Source of the DNA: Knoellia aerolata DSM 18566
GTDB lineage: Bacteria > Actinomycetota > Actinomycetes > Actinomycetales > Dermatophilaceae
Direction: 5' to 3'
Assembly (NCBI RefSeq): GCF_000768695.1
Contig: NZ_AVPL01000028.1
Span: 1-43,625 of the forward strand
DNA length: 43,625 nucleotides
A model generated the notes under the pieces. It made no database searches. It was not told where the DNA came from and saw only the letters and a program-made list of their open reading frames with translations. Each line of letters begins with the position of its first letter. Position 1 is the first letter of the stretch. Shown piece by piece: positions 33,740 to 41,167 of this stretch. A program made the position numbers and the translations under genes.

Positions 33740-34726
33740 CTAGAGCGTGACGGTCTGGCCCGTCCTCGCCGACTCGATGCACGCCTCGGCGACACGCACG
33801 GTCTGCAGGCCCTGGGTCATCGTGACGATGTCGGCGTCCTTGCCGAGGACCGCGTCGCGGAACTGCTCGTGCTCGACGCGCAGCGGCTCCGGCTTGGCGA
33901 TCGCGTAGCGGACGACGTCGCCCTCCGAGACGCCGCGGAAGTTCGCGATGTCGTCCCACGTCGTCTGCACCTCGCCGTTGGCGTAGAAGGTGAGGTCCGC
34001 GGTGAGGGTGTCGGCGACGTAGGCCCCCTTGGTGCCCGTGATGATCGTGACCCGTTCCTTGAGCGGGGACAGCCAGTTGACGAGGTGGTTGGTCACGACA
34101 CCGTTGGACAGCTGACCGGTGACCGCAACGAGGTCCTCGAACTCACGACCGCTCTTGTATGCCGTCCGCGCGGCGACCGCGGTGAACGTCTGCTGCGTGA
34201 CCCACGCCGTGAGGTCGATGTCGTGGGTGCCGAGGTCCTTGACGACGCCGACGTCGGCGATCCGGGCCGGGAACGGGCCCTGGCGACGGGTCGAGACCTG
34301 GTAGACGTCACCGAGGTCCCCGGCCTCGAGGCGGCGACGCGCCTCCTGCAGGGCCGGGTTGTAGCGCTCGATGTGCCCGACGGCGCCGACGAGCCCCCTG
34401 GCCTCGAACGCCTCCGCGACCTTTGTCGCGGCCGGGGTGTCCTGGGCCAGCGGCTTCTCGATGATGGCGTGGACCCCGGCCTCGGCCAGGGCGAGACCGA
34501 CGGCCTCGTGGTAGATGGTCGGGACCGCGACCATGCAGTAGTCGATGCCCTGCTCGATGAGCTGCTCGACGCTCTCGAGGACGGGGCGGCCGCCGGCGAC
34601 GCCGTGGACGTCACCCCCGGGGTCGGCGACGGCGACGAGGTCCACACCCGGGAGGCTCGCGAGGACGCGGCCGTGGTGGCGCCCCATCATGCCGAGGCCG
34701 ATGAGGCCCGCACGCAGGTTCGCCAT
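33740..34726 (-). CDS. Gfo/Idh/MocA oxidoreductase, WlbA/WbpB-like UDP-sugar 3-dehydrogenase
   Basis: The protein has 328 residues. It has the NAD-binding motif AGLIGLGMMGRHHGRVL (6-22), the family EKP motif at 90-92 (IIEKPLAQDTP), GHIERYNPA (117-125) and the active-site segment KDLGTHDIDL (163-172) with His168. Its length and the GHIERYNP segment fit the WlbA/WbpB group, which oxidises C3 of UDP-N-acetylglucosaminuronic acid. The product would be the substrate of the aminotransferase encoded directly upstream in the same operon, whose stop overlaps its ATG as TGATG. This neighbour order (acetyltransferase, aminotransferase, dehydrogenase) is that of known diacetamido-uronic acid operons. Confidence 0.88.
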   Translation of the reverse strand: MANLRAGLIGLGMMGRHHGRVLASLPGVDLVAVADPGGDVHGVAGGRPVLESVEQLIEQGIDYCMVAVPTIYHEAVGLALAEAGVHAIIEKPLAQDTPAATKVAEAFEARGLVGAVGHIERYNPALQEARRRLEAGDLGDVYQVSTRRQGPFPARIADVGVVKDLGTHDIDLTAWVTQQTFTAVAARTAYKSGREFEDLVAVTGQLSNGVVTNHLVNWLSPLKERVTIITGTKGAYVADTLTADLTFYANGEVQTTWDDIANFRGVSEGDVVRYAIAKPEPLRVEHEQFRDAVLGKDADIVTMTQGLQTVRVAEACIESARTGQTVTL

Positions 34727-35823
34727 CAGGCACCGGCCTTGGCGAGCGCATTGACGGCCTCGACGATGCGCTCGAGGTCACCCTGGCTCAGGCTCGGGTG
34801 CACCGGGAGCGAGAGGCACTCGGCGGCGGCCTTCATCGTCTCGGGCAGGTCCGCGTCGTTCGCCGTGCCGGCGAAGGGCTTGAGCTGGTGGTTGGGCACC
34901 GGGTAGAACATCCCGGAGCCGACGTTGTACTGCTCCTTGAGGGCGGCGGCGAAGCCGTCGCGGCCCTCGGGGATGCGCACCGTGTATTGGTGGTAAACGT
35001 GCACGGCGCCCTCGGCGACCGGCGGCGTCGTGACGCCCTCGAGGTTGGCGGTGAGGAAGGCCGCGTTGTCCTGGCGGGCCTTGGTCCAGGCGCCCACCTT
35101 GGTCAGCTGGACGCGACCGATGGCGGCGTGGATGTCGGTCATGCGGGTGTTGAAGCCCACGACCTCGTTGTGGTACTGCTTCTCCATGCCCTGGTTGCGG
35201 TAGAGGCGCATGAGGCGCTCGACCTCGGCGTCGGCCACCGAGACCATGCCGCCCTCACCGGAGGTCATGTTCTTCGTCGGGTACAGCGAGAACATCGCGA
35301 AGGTGCCGAACGCGCCGACGGGGGTGCCGCCGAGCGAGGCGCCGTGTGCCTGGGCCGCGTCCTCGTAGACCTGCAGGCCGTGCTTGTCGGCGATGGCCAT
35401 GATCTGGTTCATCTTCGCCGGGTGGCCGTAGAGGTGGACCGGCATGATCCCGACGGTGCGCTCGGTGATCGCGGCCTCGATGGCGGCGGGCGAGATGCAG
35501 AAGTCGTCGGCGTCGATGTCGGCGAAGACGGGGACGGCACCGGTGAGGGCGACCGAGTTGCACGTGGCAGCGAAGGTGAAGGACGGGACGATGACCTCGT
35601 CACCGGCCTTGACGCCGCTCGAGAGCAGGCCGAGGTGCTGGCCGCTCGTGCCGGAGTTGACCGCGACGCAGGCGCGACCGAGGTTGAAGTGCTCGGAGAA
35701 CTCCTCCTCGAACGCCTTGACCTCGGGGCCCTGGGCCAGCATGCCGCTGCGCAGGACGCGGTCGACGGCGGCGCGCTCCTCGTCACCGATGAGGGGCTTG
35801 GCCGGGGGGATGAACTCGTTCAC
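34726..35823 (-). CDS. DegT/DnrJ/EryC1/StrS aminotransferase, WbpE/WlbC-like
   Basis: This 365-residue PLP-dependent sugar aminotransferase has the cofactor lysine Lys184 in LYPTKNMTSGEGG, the ring-stacking and aspartate segment YEDAAQAHGA (Asp155), NSGTSGQHLGL (56-66) and SFTFAATCNSVALTGAVPVF. In context it should place an amino group at C3 of the 3-keto-uronic acid made by the neighbouring dehydrogenase, with glutamate as donor. The GTG start at 35823 overlaps the upstream acetyltransferase stop as GTGA. A longer reading frame upstream (to 36090) would overlap that gene and has no family match, so I reject it. Confidence 0.9.
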   Translation of the reverse strand: MNEFIPPAKPLIGDEERAAVDRVLRSGMLAQGPEVKAFEEEFSEHFNLGRACVAVNSGTSGQHLGLLSSGVKAGDEVIVPSFTFAATCNSVALTGAVPVFADIDADDFCISPAAIEAAITERTVGIMPVHLYGHPAKMNQIMAIADKHGLQVYEDAAQAHGASLGGTPVGAFGTFAMFSLYPTKNMTSGEGGMVSVADAEVERLMRLYRNQGMEKQYHNEVVGFNTRMTDIHAAIGRVQLTKVGAWTKARQDNAAFLTANLEGVTTPPVAEGAVHVYHQYTVRIPEGRDGFAAALKEQYNVGSGMFYPVPNHQLKPFAGTANDADLPETMKAAAECLSLPVHPSLSQGDLERIVEAVNALAKAGA

Positions 35824-36419
35824 TTCGGGGCCTCCGTCAGGCTCTCGTGGTCTTCGATGTAGGTCTCGCCGGTCTTGGGGCAGACCCACGTGTTCGGCGC
35901 GTCTCCGGCCTCGAGGGGGACGCCGGCGCGGCCGACCCACCTTATCCGCCGGGCGGGGACCCCGGCGACGAGGGCGAAGTCGGGGACGTCCTTGGTGACG
36001 ACCGACCCGGCGGCGACGAGCGCCCAGCGCCCGATCGTCACCGGCGCGACGCACACGGACCGGGCGCCGATGGAGGAGCCGGTGCGACACGTGACCCCGA
36101 CGGCCTCCCAGTCGTCACCGCGCTTGAGGGTGCCGTCGGGCTCGACGGCCCGCGGGAAGTAGTCGTTGGTGAAGACGACGGCCGGCCCGACGAAGACGCC
36201 GTCCTCGAGGACGGCCGGCTCGTAGACAAGGGCGTAGTTCTGCAGCTTGCAGTTGTCGCCCATCCGTACGCCGGTGCCGACGTAGGCGCCGCGACCGACG
36301 ATGCAGTTCTCGCCGAGGACGGCCTGCTCGCGCACCTGCGCGAGGTGCCACACCGAGGTGCCGTCGCCGAGGTGGGCGTCGGGTGAGACGTCCGCACTGT
36401 CCACGACTCGTATCGCCAT
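35820..36419 (-). CDS. hexapeptide-repeat N-acetyltransferase, WlbB/WbpD-like
   Basis: This 199-residue left-handed beta-helix acyltransferase has hexapeptide-type turns (AHLGDGTSVWHLAQV, VLGENCIVGRGAYVGTGVRM, SSIGARSVCVAPVTIGRWAL). It also has VVFTNDYFPRAVEPDG, a WlbB/WbpD mark, and the C-terminal GDAPNTWVCPKTGETY. It would acetylate the 3-amino group of the UDP-3-amino-uronic acid from acetyl-CoA. It is the first gene of the three-gene operon running to 33740. The ATG at 36419 has AGGAAAGG about 6 nt upstream. It is divergent from the next glycosyltransferase. Confidence 0.9.
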   Translation of the reverse strand: MAIRVVDSADVSPDAHLGDGTSVWHLAQVREQAVLGENCIVGRGAYVGTGVRMGDNCKLQNYALVYEPAVLEDGVFVGPAVVFTNDYFPRAVEPDGTLKRGDDWEAVGVTCRTGSSIGARSVCVAPVTIGRWALVAAGSVVTKDVPDFALVAGVPARRIRWVGRAGVPLEAGDAPNTWVCPKTGETYIEDHESLTEAPK

Positions 36420-36565
36420 GCCGGACCTTTCCTGGTTGTCGCCCCGCCGCGCCCGATGGCCGGCGAGGCCACCCTAGTCGAGCCTGCGTGACGCCCGTTC
36501 GACTAACCTCGGTCTCCCGGCCTCGCCAACGCGTCGGCCTGCATGCCGCGAGAGGAGGAGGAGCC

Positions 36566-37903
36566 ATCAGCTTCACCGAACGTCGACCGCATGTCCTGTA
36601 CGTGGCCTGGGGGTTCCCACCCAGCCGCAGCGGCGGCGTCTACCGCGCCCTCGCCACAGCACGCGCCTTCGCCGACGACGGCTGGGCCGTCACCGTCCTC
36701 ACGGCCACGCGGGAGACGTTTGAGAAGTACACAGGCTCCGATCCCTCCCTCGAGGAGCTGATCGACGACCGCATCGATGTCGTCCGCGTGCCCTTCGACT
36801 GGCCCGCCCTTGACACGGACATCCGACAGTGGAGTCCGGTGCGGGCGTTCCTCCCTCGGGTGTGGTGGCAGTGGCGCAGGCGGCGTGACGTCAAGGACTT
36901 CCCCGAGGTCGGGTACGGCCCGTGGCGACGACGACTCGAGCGTGCCGCAGCGAGCGTCCACGCCGCGCGACCGGTCGATCTCGTCGTCGCCTCGGCCAAC
37001 CCCAATGTCGATTTCATGGCCGCCGACCACCTGCACCGGACCCAAGGCGTGCCCTACGTCATGGACTACCGAGACGCGTGGTCCCTCGACGTCTTCAACG
37101 GGCGCGAGGTCCATCCGCGCGAGTCCCGCGTCGGACGGCTCGAGTCCGCCCTCGTCACCAGCGCCACCGAGGTGTGGTTCGTCAACGAGCCGATCCACGC
37201 CTGGCACGCGGAACGTTATCCCGATGCGCGCGAGCGGATGCACGTCGTCGCCAACGGCTACGACTCCGACTTCGCGCCACACCCACGCCTGGAATCCCGC
37301 GAGCGGGACGCTCCCCTCACCTTCGGCTACATCGGGACCGTGAGCGCGAAGGTCCCGATCAGCGAGTTCGTCGACGGTTGGGTCCGGGCCCGATCACGGA
37401 GCGCCCGACTCCACGGGGCCTCTGCCCAGATCTGGGGCTATCTCGGGTTCTACGCCGCCCCGAACCCAGCTCTGCTCGATGTCATCGAGAGCCACGCGGA
37501 CTCGGGCCTGTCGTACGCCGGTCCGCTCCCCAAGCAGCACGTGGCCTCCGTCTACGAGACCTTCGATTGCCTGCTCCTCATCCTTGGAGCCGGCCGCTAT
37601 GTGACGAGCGGCAAGGTCTTCGAGTACCTCGCGAGCGCGCTCCCCATCGTCTCGGTGCACGACCCGGGCAACGCCGTCGGCAGGATCCTCGCGGGGTATC
37701 CCCTGTGGTTTCCCGTCACCGACCTGTCCGCGGAGTCGGTGGCCCGAGTCCTGGAGGCGGCAGCCGCCGCGGCCCGTGAGGCGACCCCCGCCGAGCGCGC
37801 AGCCTGCCGGGACTTCGCACGGGACTACTCGCGGGACAGGCAGCTCGTCCCCAGGGTGCACCGGCTGCGTGAGCACGTGACGGGCGGGGGTGACCCAACG
37901 TGA
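36566..37903 (+). CDS. GT4-like glycosyltransferase with an apparent ATC start
   Basis: The protein has about 445 residues. Its first motif is HVLYVAWGFPPSRSGGVYRA, then VDLVVASANPNVDF, VPYVMDYRDAWSLDVF, VANGYDSDF, LTFGYIGTVSAKVP and the donor-site part SGKVFEYLASALPIVSVHD. It is GT4-like and probably acts on the same lipid-linked glycan. The start is unusual. A very strong ribosome-binding site (AGAGGAGGAGGAG, 36551-36563) sits just before an in-frame ATC at 36566, and homologous proteins usually begin a few residues before VLYVAWG. The nearest standard in-frame start is GTG at 36488, without a good site. Either ATC is used, the codon is a mutated ATG, or translation starts upstream. The stop overlaps the next GTG as GTGA. 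Confidence 0.8.
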   Translation: MSFTERRPHVLYVAWGFPPSRSGGVYRALATARAFADDGWAVTVLTATRETFEKYTGSDPSLEELIDDRIDVVRVPFDWPALDTDIRQWSPVRAFLPRVWWQWRRRRDVKDFPEVGYGPWRRRLERAAASVHAARPVDLVVASANPNVDFMAADHLHRTQGVPYVMDYRDAWSLDVFNGREVHPRESRVGRLESALVTSATEVWFVNEPIHAWHAERYPDARERMHVVANGYDSDFAPHPRLESRERDAPLTFGYIGTVSAKVPISEFVDGWVRARSRSARLHGASAQIWGYLGFYAAPNPALLDVIESHADSGLSYAGPLPKQHVASVYETFDCLLLILGAGRYVTSGKVFEYLASALPIVSVHDPGNAVGRILAGYPLWFPVTDLSAESVARVLEAAAAAAREATPAERAACRDFARDYSRDRQLVPRVHRLREHVTGGGDPT

Positions 37904-38379
37904 AGGTCGTCCTCCTCTCGTCGTTGCGCTCCGCACCACCCACGGCTGGCGCGTCCGAGCTCGGACTGAACGACGAGGACGAGCTCGTGGTCGTCCGCCA
38001 GTCCGGCGGCGCCCGGACGCGTGGGCGGGCGCGGGCGACGCCAGCACCCGTCCCCGCCGGAGGTCTGGTGTCGCGGCCGGCCGCGCCCGCGTCGCGATCG
38101 GCCGCTCAGCGGGTGCGCAGGGCGGTGCGTGCAGTCTCACCCGGGGTCTCAGCCCTGAGGTTCGCGCGCGAGGTGCTCGGCCCGGGCCCGAGGGCTGCTC
38201 TCGATGGGGCCGACCTCGTCGTGGCGGCCGACGCCGACACCCACCTCGCAGCGTGGCTCGTGGCCCGACGCCTGCCGCGCTCCTGTGCAGTCGTGGCCGG
38301 CACCTCGGCTGGCGCCCGCATCGTGGCGCAGGTTCACGCCCGGGGGACGGAACCCGGAGTCAGCGAGCCAGCTTCCTGA
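37900..38379 (+). CDS. small protein of unknown function
   Basis: The protein has 159 residues. The GTG at 37900 overlaps the upstream glycosyltransferase stop (GTGA), which supports translation. The N-terminus MKVVLLSSLRSAPP and the C-terminal DGADLVVAADADTHLAAWLV resemble pieces of a GT-B N-terminal domain, separated by a basic Pro/Ala-rich region. It could be a degraded glycosyltransferase or a short real protein. Its last 20 bases overlap the end of the convergent gene at 38360. I recognise no family. Confidence 0.5.
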   Translation: MKVVLLSSLRSAPPTAGASELGLNDEDELVVVRQSGGARTRGRARATPAPVPAGGLVSRPAAPASRSAAQRVRRAVRAVSPGVSALRFAREVLGPGPRAALDGADLVVAADADTHLAAWLVARRLPRSCAVVAGTSAGARIVAQVHARGTEPGVSEPAS

Positions 38380-39442
38380 GGCTCTCTCCGAGGACTGCGT
38401 AGGGCTTGGGCGGAAGTTCCCGCTTGACCCAGCTCCGGGCCGCGCTCCGGTGCTCGTCGACGACATCGGGGTGAGCGGCCCAGTCGCGGAGCACCTCGGC
38501 GACCCGCGCCGGATCGGCCTCGACGACGGCTCCCGCCCCGCTCGCCCGGACGAGCTCGGCCTGTCGCGGCAGGTCGGACACGATGACGGCGAGCCCAGCC
38601 GAGAGGTACTCGGAGAGCTTGCTCGGGAGTGCGTCAACGAAGGCGGGGGTTCGGTCGAGCAGGGCGAGCCCGCACCACGCACCCCGGGCGTGCTCCCACG
38701 CCTCGCGCGGGGGTTTGCGACCGACGAGACGCACTCTGGCCGCCAGCTCAGGATCCCCGAGGCGCACGTCCAGCTCCTCTCGGTCAGCCGCGGCCACAGG
38801 ACCCACGATGTCGAGGCGCCAGCCTGGTGCCAGCCTGACCGCCTCAACCATGGTGAACAGGCCGCGGCTGGACCGGACGTCTCCGACGTAGATGGCTCGA
38901 GGTTCTGGTGAGCGATCAGTGGGACCGGGCAGCATCTCGACGTCGGGGCGGTTGGTCACGACCAAACGGTGCCGGGCTTCGACGGGCGGGACGTGGTGGT
39001 CGGCGACGACCACGAGGTCGGCACGGGCGGCGACGGCGGTGGCCACGCGGACGAGCGCGCCACCGAGGGTTCCTTTCCACCCTTGGGCCCAGGCCCGATC
39101 TCGCAGCAGCGCGAGGTAGTCCTCGTGGACGTCGGCCACGAAGCGGCGCCTCCGCACCCGGGCGACCACCGAGCAGGCGACCAACGAGTCGGGGTCGAGG
39201 GCCACCAGCACCGAGCCCCGGGCGGCGCGTGCGTACCGGAGCGCGGTCATGACACGACCGGCCATACTGCCTCGGGCGACCGTGTGGACACGGACGCCGG
39301 GCGGACCGTCGCACACGTCACCGAGGCCGAGGACCTCGACCTCGAGGTCGGCGGCACGGGCCGCCGAGACGAGGCGGTGAAGCCGGGCATCGGCGACGTC
39401 GTGACCACTCGTGACGAAGCTGACGTCGACCGTCCGCGTCAC
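38360..39442 (-). CDS. GT4 family glycosyltransferase
   Basis: This 360-residue GT-B enzyme begins VDVSFVTSGHDVADARLHRL and continues with VADVHEDY, ADLVVVADHHVPP, AIYVGDVRSSRGLFTMVEAV and the donor-site segment ALPSKLSEYLSAGLAVIVSD. It is shorter than the other GT4 enzymes here and lacks the Arg-rich insertion. It starts with GTG at 39442, overlapping the stop of the ABC ATPase gene as GTGA. So it is the last gene of the ABC-exporter operon and probably builds part of the exported polymer. It overlaps the convergent gene at 37900-38379 by 20 bp. Confidence 0.85.
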   Translation of the reverse strand: MTRTVDVSFVTSGHDVADARLHRLVSAARAADLEVEVLGLGDVCDGPPGVRVHTVARGSMAGRVMTALRYARAARGSVLVALDPDSLVACSVVARVRRRRFVADVHEDYLALLRDRAWAQGWKGTLGGALVRVATAVAARADLVVVADHHVPPVEARHRLVVTNRPDVEMLPGPTDRSPEPRAIYVGDVRSSRGLFTMVEAVRLAPGWRLDIVGPVAAADREELDVRLGDPELAARVRLVGRKPPREAWEHARGAWCGLALLDRTPAFVDALPSKLSEYLSAGLAVIVSDLPRQAELVRASGAGAVVEADPARVAEVLRDWAAHPDVVDEHRSAARSWVKRELPPKPYAVLGESLRKLAR

Positions 39443-40242
39443 AGGTCCTCGAGGATGACCGCCGACTCCCCGACGTTGACGAAGTCCGCATAGGCCGCGG
39501 TGACTTCCTCGGGAGTGCCTCGCATCATGAGGGTGCCCTTGTGAAGCCAGATCGCGTCGTTGCACAGCTGCTTGATCGACGCCAGCGAGTGGCTGACGAG
39601 GAAGAAGGCCCGCGCACTCTCGCGAAGCTCACCCATCTTCTCGGCCGCCTTGGTCTTGAAGGTGGCGTCACCGGCCGACAGCGCCTCGTCGATCATGAGG
39701 ATGTCAGGGTCCATGTGGACCGCGACCGAGAAGGCGAGGCGGCTGTACATGCCGGAGGAGTAGGTGCGCATGGGTGCGTCGATGAACTCCTCGAGCCCAG
39801 CAAAAGCCGTCACCTCCTCGGCGCGAGCCACGACCTGGGCACGGGACAGACCACTCGCCAGGCCGCCCAGGATGATGTTCTCGCGACCCGAGAGCATGGG
39901 GTTGAAACCGACGCCGAGGGAGAGCAGCGGGCTGATTCGCCCGTTGACCTCGATCCGACCTTCGGTGGGCGGGAGGATGCCCGCAAGTGCTCGCATGAGG
40001 GTCGACTTGCCGGCACCGTTGTTTCCAATGATCCCGAGGGCGGTTCCGTCCGGGACGTCGAACGTGACGTTCTTGAGCGCCTCAACCTCACGGACGGCAC
40101 GCTGCCCACGGCCGAAGCGGGTGATGGCGTTCTTGAACGTGGGAACTCGCTCGAAGGTCGTGCGGTAGGTGACCGACAGGTTCTCGACCTTTACGGAAAG
40201 ACCCTTGGTCGGGACGGACTCAGAGGCGGACAGCGAACTCAC
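39439..40242 (-). CDS. ABC transporter ATP-binding protein, polysaccharide export (Wzt type, no C-terminal extension)
   Basis: This 267-residue ATPase has Walker A GNNGAGKST (73-81), signature SSGMYSR (162-168), Walker B ILMIDEA (181-187) and the switch His in LVSHSLASI. N-terminal VKVENLSVTYRTTFERVPTF and ALKNVTFDVPDGTALGIIG match exporters of O-antigen, teichoic acid and other polysaccharides (Wzt/TagH/RfbB). The C-terminal carbohydrate-binding extension of large Wzt proteins is absent. With the permease upstream it should move a lipid-linked glycan to the outer face. The GTG at 40242 is the best start, with an AAGGGAG site close upstream, and it overlaps the end of the permease gene by 23 bp. 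Confidence 0.92.
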   Translation of the reverse strand: MSSLSASESVPTKGLSVKVENLSVTYRTTFERVPTFKNAITRFGRGQRAVREVEALKNVTFDVPDGTALGIIGNNGAGKSTLMRALAGILPPTEGRIEVNGRISPLLSLGVGFNPMLSGRENIILGGLASGLSRAQVVARAEEVTAFAGLEEFIDAPMRTYSSGMYSRLAFSVAVHMDPDILMIDEALSAGDATFKTKAAEKMGELRESARAFFLVSHSLASIKQLCNDAIWLHKGTLMMRGTPEEVTAAYADFVNVGESAVILEDL

Positions 40243-41107
40243 GCTCCCTTGACATGAAGAACAACGACCCGATGGCAAAGACCCCGAAGGCCCATACGGT
40301 GGCCGTCGCGAACGTCGTGAAGGACGGAATGTCCCCGTTGACGAGACACTGGGTGAATCCGCCCAGCAGCGAGTGCAACGGGTTCACGAACTCGAGAACG
40401 GTGATGACCTTCTCGAAGCGGGGCGGAATGGTCTCGATGGACCAGAGGACGGGCGATGCGTAGAGCCAGATGCGGGTGAGGTACGGCAGGAAGCTCGTGG
40501 TGTCCCGGAAGTAGACCTGGAGGGTGGCGAACAGCGCCGCGAGGCCGAGTGCGAAGACGACGAGAAGGAAGAGGAAGAACACCGCAATGAAGACGGCCCA
40601 GTGAAAACCGAGCCCGGCGATGACGTGGAAGATGAGATAGACCGGCAGCGTGGGCAAGAACCTGAAGAACGCTGTCCGGATGGCCGAGAAGGGCATGAGG
40701 AGTCTCGGGAACGCCGTGTTGAGCAGGAGCTTGCCGCCGCCGACGACGGAGGACGCGCCCGTGCCCATGGAGCCCGAGATGAAGTAGAAGGTGAACAGGC
40801 CGGCGGTGAGCTGTGCGAAGAACTCCCAGCCGTGCCGTCCACCGGACAGCACCTGCACGAGCAGGAAGTACACGCCCGAGAGGAGAAGGGGGTTGAGGAC
40901 GAGCCATACCTGGCCGAACAGGGTCAGGGTGTTGGCCGCCCGGAGGCTGGCGCGCGACATCTCCGTTGCGAACTCGCGGCGGCGCCAGAGCTCTCGGGCA
41001 TAGTTGGCGAGCGGAGGGATCCCGGCCTTGTGCGGCACGTAGACGTGGTGAGTGGTCGTGAACTCGTTCTCACGCTCACTGTCCACGACCTGTTTGTCGG
41101 TGCTCAT
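40220..41107 (-). CDS. ABC-2 type polysaccharide export permease (Wzm type)
   Basis: This 295-residue permease has about six membrane helices and a cytoplasmic N-terminus. The amphipathic lead-in NYARELWRRREFATEMSRAS (about 35-54) is typical of polysaccharide ABC-2 permeases. Helices include GQVWLVLNPLLLSGVYFLLV and AVFFLFLLVVFALGLAALFA, and YFRDTTSFLPYLTRIWLYAS precedes the last helices, also a family mark. It pairs with the ATPase encoded directly downstream. The ATG at 41107 has GAGGA nearby. About 60 bp separate it from the upstream glycosyltransferase stop, so it may have its own promoter. Confidence 0.92.
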   Translation of the reverse strand: MSTDKQVVDSERENEFTTTHHVYVPHKAGIPPLANYARELWRRREFATEMSRASLRAANTLTLFGQVWLVLNPLLLSGVYFLLVQVLSGGRHGWEFFAQLTAGLFTFYFISGSMGTGASSVVGGGKLLLNTAFPRLLMPFSAIRTAFFRFLPTLPVYLIFHVIAGLGFHWAVFIAVFFLFLLVVFALGLAALFATLQVYFRDTTSFLPYLTRIWLYASPVLWSIETIPPRFEKVITVLEFVNPLHSLLGGFTQCLVNGDIPSFTTFATATVWAFGVFAIGSLFFMSREREFAVRL

Positions 41108-41167
41108 CGTCCTCGCTCTCTCGGTCGGAGCGGCAGCGCCCCTCGACCCAGCGAGTGTAGTGGAGTC

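Noticed and set aside
35824-36090. Longer N-terminus for the aminotransferase
   Set aside because: It would overlap the acetyltransferase gene in another frame, and the added residues are Arg-rich and unrelated to the family. The GTG at 35823 gives a normal-length enzyme.
36543-36761. ATG at 36543 with an open frame near the glycosyltransferase start
   Set aside because: It is in a different frame from the glycosyltransferase, has no family match and ends within the real gene.
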